DNA of 9,578 nt from RGDT01 sp964630925 (lineage in GTDB: Bacteria > Planctomycetota > Planctomycetia > Gemmatales > Gemmataceae), in the NCBI GenBank assembly GCA_964630925.1, contig CAZVZK010000256.1:1-9578 (forward strand), written 5' to 3'. Both the position numbers and the translations under genes were made by a program. Under the pieces are notes generated by a model, which saw nothing but the letters and a program-made list of their open reading frames with translations, was not told where the DNA came from and ran no database searches. This document shows, piece after piece, positions 6,966-9,578 of this stretch (within the stretch, counting starts at the first letter, position 1; each line of letters begins with the position of its first letter).

Positions 6966-8027
6966 CTACTCCCCCAAAACCGCCCGCGCCGCCAGCGTCG
7001 CCGCCTCGCGCCGCAGCCTGTTCACGTTCCCCTTGCCGTCCGGGTGCAGACGGCTCGTCAGCACGATCACCGCCGCCCCACGCGCCGGGTCGATCCAAAT
7101 CCCCGTCCCCGTGAACCCTGTGTGCCCATACCCCCCGAACACCTCGCCCCGGTTGTGCGAGTACCCCGTCTTCACGTCCCACCCCGGCGTCCGCTCGCCC
7201 TTCGGCACCTCGCGGGCCGTCGTGAACAGCCTCACCGTCTCCTCCTTCAGCAACCGCCCCTTCGGCCCCTTCCCGCCGTCCAGCAGCATCTTCACGTACA
7301 CCGCCAGATCCGCCGCCGTGCCGAACAGCCCCGCGTGCCCCGCGACGCCGCCCAGCAGCCGCGCCCGCGGGTCATGCACCGCCCCGCGCAGCCCCTTCGT
7401 CGTCGGCGCGATCCGCGGCACCACCTCCTTCGCCGGCGAGTACCCCGTGTCCTTCATGTCGAGCGGCTGGAAGATCTCCTTGCGGCTGAACACCCCCAGC
7501 GTCTCCCCCGACACCTTCTCCACCAGCGCCCCCAGGACGATGAACCCCACGTCGGAGTAGGTGAACCTCTCCCCCGGCTTCGCGGCCGGCTTGAGCCCGT
7601 TGATGTTCTCCAGCGCCTTCGCCGCCCCGCCCTCGTAGTGCGCCAGCGCGTTGCCCGCCGACAGCCCGGACGTGTGCAGCATCAGTTGCTCGACCGTGAT
7701 CTTCTCCTTGCCGTGCCCCGTGAGCCCCGGCAGGTGCTTGCTCACCGGATCGCTCAACGACAGCTTGCCCCGCTCGACGAGCAGCATCACCGACGTGCCC
7801 GTCGCCACGGGCTTCGTCAGCGACGCCAGGTCGAAGACGGTGTCCTCCGTCATCGCCTCCTCCTTCGGCACGACGGCCCGCTTGCCATACGCCTTGATGC
7901 GCACGCCCCCCTTGTGGATGACGGCCACCACCGCCCCCGGCGCCTGGCCCTCCTTGATGGCGGCCAGGACGGCGGCATCCAGCTTCGCGAAGTCGGCCCC
8001 GAGGCACAGGCACATGATGGTGAGCAT
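6966..8027 (-). CDS. Serine hydrolase of the class C beta-lactamase/transpeptidase-like family (COG1680 type)
   Basis: This 353-residue protein has all three active-site motifs of the beta-lactamase fold. These are SLTK (Ser69-x-x-Lys72, nucleophile and base) in FDLASLTKPVAT, the Tyr motif YSD (157-159) in the form usual for esterase/peptidase members, and HTG (302-304) in GHTGFTGTG replacing KTG. Other family segments are LMLHTSGL (115-122) and VAGHAGLFGTAADLA (228-242). Members hydrolyse esters, amides or D-amino-acid peptides; true beta-lactamase activity should not be assumed. The N-terminus is short and hydrophobic (MLTIMCLCLGADF), so export is possible but the signal is minimal; the start codon may be further upstream, since the frame is open for several codons. 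ATG at 8025-8027 has AGGG about 8 nt upstream. It heads a three-gene operon and is divergent from the SMP-30-like gene. Confidence 0.92.
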   Translation of the reverse strand: MLTIMCLCLGADFAKLDAAVLAAIKEGQAPGAVVAVIHKGGVRIKAYGKRAVVPKEEAMTEDTVFDLASLTKPVATGTSVMLLVERGKLSLSDPVSKHLPGLTGHGKEKITVEQLMLHTSGLSAGNALAHYEGGAAKALENINGLKPAAKPGERFTYSDVGFIVLGALVEKVSGETLGVFSRKEIFQPLDMKDTGYSPAKEVVPRIAPTTKGLRGAVHDPRARLLGGVAGHAGLFGTAADLAVYVKMLLDGGKGPKGRLLKEETVRLFTTAREVPKGERTPGWDVKTGYSHNRGEVFGGYGHTGFTGTGIWIDPARGAAVIVLTSRLHPDGKGNVNRLRREAATLAARAVLGE

Positions 8028-8034
8028 GCCGCCA

Positions 8035-8086
8035 ACCCTATCGCGCCCAACCGCCGCTGGCCAGCGGCCCCGTCCGCCGGTATCCT
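8035..8086. promoter_or_regulatory. Divergent control region: 16-bp palindrome with flanking -10-like hexamers
   Basis: The 98-bp gap between the divergent genes holds the perfect palindrome GCCGCTGGCCAGCGGC (8053-8068). Its self-complementary centre TGGCCA (8058-8063) matches 4 of 6 bases of the -35 consensus on both strands. Exactly 17 nt away on the plus strand lies TATCCT (8081-8086), and exactly 17 nt away on the minus strand lies TAGGGT (complement of 8035-8040). A shared -35 with two opposing -10 boxes, or an operator between two promoters, would fit. The hexamers are weak matches, so the promoter call is inference; the palindrome itself is exact. Confidence 0.35.
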
Positions 8087-8125
8087 CACGGCACGGCTCT
8101 CACGCATCCCTCCGAGGATCCCCCA

Positions 8126-9193
8126 ATGACCACCCTCCGCTGCGCGGCCCTGCTCCTCGCCGCCCTCCTCCCACTCCTCGCCGTCGCCCAGGACAAGGAC
8201 AAGGGCGGACTGAAGGACCCCAGGAAGGCCCCCAGGACGCTCGGTAAGATCGAACGCATCGACGACGCCCTCGACGACCTCCTCGACAAGGACGCCGAAT
8301 TGGAGGTCCTCGGCGACGGCTACAACTGGACCGAGGGCCCCGTCTGGGATCGCAAGAACGGCCACCTCCTCTTCAGCGACATCCCCAGCAACAGCGTCTA
8401 CAAGTACAAGCCGGGTGACGCCAAGATCACCCTCTTCCTCCGCCCCTCCGGCTACGAGGGTGACCGCACCGACCTCATGGAGCCGGGCAGCAACGGCCTG
8501 CTCTTCGACCCCAAGGGACGCCTCGTCCTCATGCAGCACGGCAACCGCCAGGTCGCACGCCTCGACAAGGACGGCAAGTCGTTCATCCCCCTCGCCACCA
8601 AGTACATGGGCAAACGCCTCAACAGCCCCAACGACGGCGCCTTCAAGTCCAACGGCGACCTCTACTTCACCGACCCGCCCTACGGCCAGATGCGCAAGGG
8701 CAAGCCCTGGGTCTTCCCCGACGAGGAGCTGGGCTTCCGCGGCGTCTACCGCCTCGGCAAGGACGGCAAACTCGACCTCCTCACCAAGGAGCTGAAGTAC
8801 CCCAACGGCATCGCCTTCTCCCCCGACGAGAAGACCCTCTACGTCGCCCAGTCCGACCCCAAGGACGCCATCTGGAAGTCGTTCCCCGTCAAGGCCGACG
8901 GCACCCTCGGCGAGGGCAAGATCTTCTTCGACGCCACCAAACTCGTGAAGCTGAACAAGGACGGCATGCCCACCAACGGCCTGCCGGACGGCCTCAAGGT
9001 CGATACCAAGGGCAACCTGTGGGCGACCGGCCCCAACGGCGTGCTCATCATCAACAAGGACGGCAAGCTCCTGGGCACCATCGCCACCGGCGTCCCCACC
9101 GCCAACTGCGCCTTCGGCGAGGACGGCTCCGTCCTCTACGTCACCGCCGACAAGGCGTTGTGCAAGATCAAGACGAAGGCCAAGGGCTGGTGA
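8126..9193 (+). CDS. Secreted SMP-30/gluconolactonase/LRE-like beta-propeller protein
   Basis: The product has 355 residues. It has a signal peptide (1-21, with MTTLRCAALLLAALLPLLAV core and AVA-Q cleavage), a lysine-rich linker and then a six-bladed propeller of the SMP-30/gluconolactonase type from about residue 56. Likely divalent-metal and active-site residues are Glu70 in NWTEGPVWD, Asn169 in LNSPNDGAF, Asn227 in KYPNGIAFSPD and Asp288 in LPDGLKVD; these are the positions expected for metal-dependent lactone hydrolysis. Repeated KDGK turns mark blade boundaries. Members hydrolyse sugar lactones or related esters; the exact substrate cannot be read from sequence. The protein should act in the periplasm or outside the cell. 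The ATG at 8126 has GAGGA 7 nt upstream. It stands alone on the plus strand, divergent from the hydrolase operon, and is followed by GC-rich hairpins. Confidence 0.93.
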   Translation: MTTLRCAALLLAALLPLLAVAQDKDKGGLKDPRKAPRTLGKIERIDDALDDLLDKDAELEVLGDGYNWTEGPVWDRKNGHLLFSDIPSNSVYKYKPGDAKITLFLRPSGYEGDRTDLMEPGSNGLLFDPKGRLVLMQHGNRQVARLDKDGKSFIPLATKYMGKRLNSPNDGAFKSNGDLYFTDPPYGQMRKGKPWVFPDEELGFRGVYRLGKDGKLDLLTKELKYPNGIAFSPDEKTLYVAQSDPKDAIWKSFPVKADGTLGEGKIFFDATKLVKLNKDGMPTNGLPDGLKVDTKGNLWATGPNGVLIINKDGKLLGTIATGVPTANCAFGEDGSVLYVTADKALCKIKTKAKGW

Positions 9194-9211
9194 CCCCGGC
9201 TCGGACCGGGG
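9194..9211 (+). terminator. Hairpin directly after the SMP-30-like stop codon
   Basis: The stem CCCCGG/CCGGGG with the 6-nt loop CTCGGA starts at the base after the TGA. There is no T-tract, so termination here would have to be by a non-classical or factor-dependent route. Confidence 0.35.
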
Positions 9212-9260
9212 CCGGCGGCGCGGCGTCAGCCCGCCGTGTCTTCGGATCGGATCAGGCGAG

Positions 9261-9280
9261 CGGGCCCCGTCAGGGGCCCG
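9261..9280. terminator. Strong 8-bp hairpin downstream of the SMP-30-like gene
   Basis: A perfect 8-bp stem CGGGCCCC/GGGGCCCG encloses the tetraloop GTCA. It lies 68 nt after the stop codon in a non-coding gap between two apparently convergent reading frames, which is the place for a bidirectional terminator. No T-run follows on either strand, so it would not be a classical intrinsic terminator. Confidence 0.45.
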
Positions 9281-9366
9281 AGTCTGGACCATGCGCATAC
9301 CGCCCACGCCCCCTCGCCCGATGAACGAGGTTGAATTCATCTGTACATACAGGGGCGAAGAGGCGG

Positions 9367-9578
9367 TCAGCGCCAATCCGTGCCGCGCCCGTCGCCGTCC
9401 GCGCCCGAGGCCGACACCTCCGGGCCGGCCGGGGCGCGTTCGGCGTCCCTCTGATTTTCCCGTTTGGTGACGGAGGGAGTCACCGAACGGCGCCCACCGC
9501 CCCCGCGCCGCGCCCCCGCCAGACCGCGCAGCGTCTCCTCGACATCGGCGCCGTCGGGCAGCCCGTCCGCACGCCCCG
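9367..9578 (-). CDS. Possible C-terminal tail of a gene continuing beyond the right edge
   Basis: A minus-strand frame ending in TGA (9367-9369) is open for 69 codons up to the window edge. The translation begins around ADGLPDGADVEETLRGLAG and turns into a Gly/Arg-rich then polar stretch ending DGDGRGTDWR. This could be a disordered C-terminal tail. Third positions are about 84% G/C, compatible with coding, but the opposite strand is also open in one frame and its composition is similar, so composition does not decide. No domain is recognised. If real, it converges on the SMP-30-like gene, with the two hairpins between them. It also contains the long inverted repeat at 9460-9490, which would encode the repeated SVTPSVT. 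Confidence 0.4.
   Translation of the reverse strand, partial: GRADGLPDGADVEETLRGLAGARRGGGGRRSVTPSVTKRENQRDAERAPAGPEVSASGADGDGRGTDWR
9460..9490. repeat. Long imperfect inverted repeat (12-bp stem, 7-nt loop)
   Basis: The left arm CCGTTTGGTGAC (9460-9471) pairs with GTCACCGAACGG (9479-9490), with one T-G mismatch or wobble, around the loop GGAGGGA. It is the longest stem found in the window and lies just beyond a TTTT run (9455-9458), in a locally AT-richer patch. No T-tract follows in either direction, so it does not fit an intrinsic terminator. It may be a dispersed repeat or a protein-binding site. Confidence 0.6.

Noticed and set aside
6675..8129. 484-codon plus-strand open frame
   Set aside because: It lies opposite the hydrolase and lipoprotein genes, both of which have clear motifs. 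The product is Arg/His/Pro/Gln-rich without domains.
9341..9352. LexA-type box (CTG...CAG)
   Set aside because: The half-sites are separated by only 6 nt instead of the 10 of the enterobacterial box, and no SOS-type gene starts here.
7850..9376. 508-codon minus-strand open frame opposite the SMP-30-like gene
   Set aside because: It covers the full antisense of a signal-peptide-bearing propeller gene and part of the hydrolase gene in a wrong frame. Its Val/Glu/Gly/Ala-rich product is typical of a complementary-strand shadow.

Overview
The window looks like a chromosomal segment of a high-GC planctomycete, most likely of the Gemmata group (Gemmataceae). The main evidence is the gene at 5277-5657, whose first ~45 residues match the TIGR02996 'repeat-companion' domain that is strongly expanded in Gemmata. 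The other families (MoxR ATPase next to a very large double-VWA membrane protein, Rpn-type nuclease, SMP-30-like secreted propeller, class C beta-lactamase-like hydrolase, HEAT-like fragment) fit that lineage. Codon third positions are overwhelmingly G/C, so long antisense ORFs are common and were discounted. No RNA gene, CRISPR array or complete insertion sequence was seen.

Left block (1-4968, all minus strand, read right to left). A 1146-residue membrane protein with two von Willebrand A domains and an intervening glutamine-amidotransferase-like domain is followed after 6 nt by an Rpn/PD-(D/E)XK family gene that seems to lack a central stretch. Next come a small ORF resembling the end of a HEAT-repeat protein, a short spacer with overlapping inverted repeats, and the first 172 codons of a MoxR-type AAA+ ATPase that runs off the left edge. 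MoxR and VWA proteins commonly work together as a chaperone/adaptor pair. Here the Rpn gene and the HEAT-like fragment sit between them, which suggests an insertion or rearrangement.

Middle (4969-5657). A 308-bp non-coding stretch with GC-rich inverted repeats separates the VWA gene from the divergent TIGR02996 gene. That gene converges, with 5 nt between stop codons, on the next block.

Right block (5663-9193). Three closely spaced minus-strand genes form a likely operon: a serine hydrolase of the beta-lactamase/transpeptidase fold, a small unknown lipoprotein, and an aldo/keto-reductase-fold protein lacking the usual catalytic residues. Divergent from it is a secreted SMP-30/gluconolactonase-like beta-propeller. 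The two units share a 98-bp intergenic region centred on a perfect 16-bp palindrome, flanked on both sides by -10-like hexamers at matching distances.

Right edge (9194-9578). Two GC-rich hairpins lie downstream of the propeller gene, then a short AT-richer patch with small palindromes. A minus-strand reading frame open to the window edge may be the C-terminal tail of a gene outside the window; it contains a long 12-bp-stem hairpin.

Nothing here amounts to a clearly new system. The most worthwhile leads are the shortened Rpn gene with its 8-residue tandem repeats inside the VWA-MoxR cluster, the degenerate second metal site of the VWA protein, the aldo/keto-reductase-fold protein without its catalytic tetrad, and the symmetric divergent control region.
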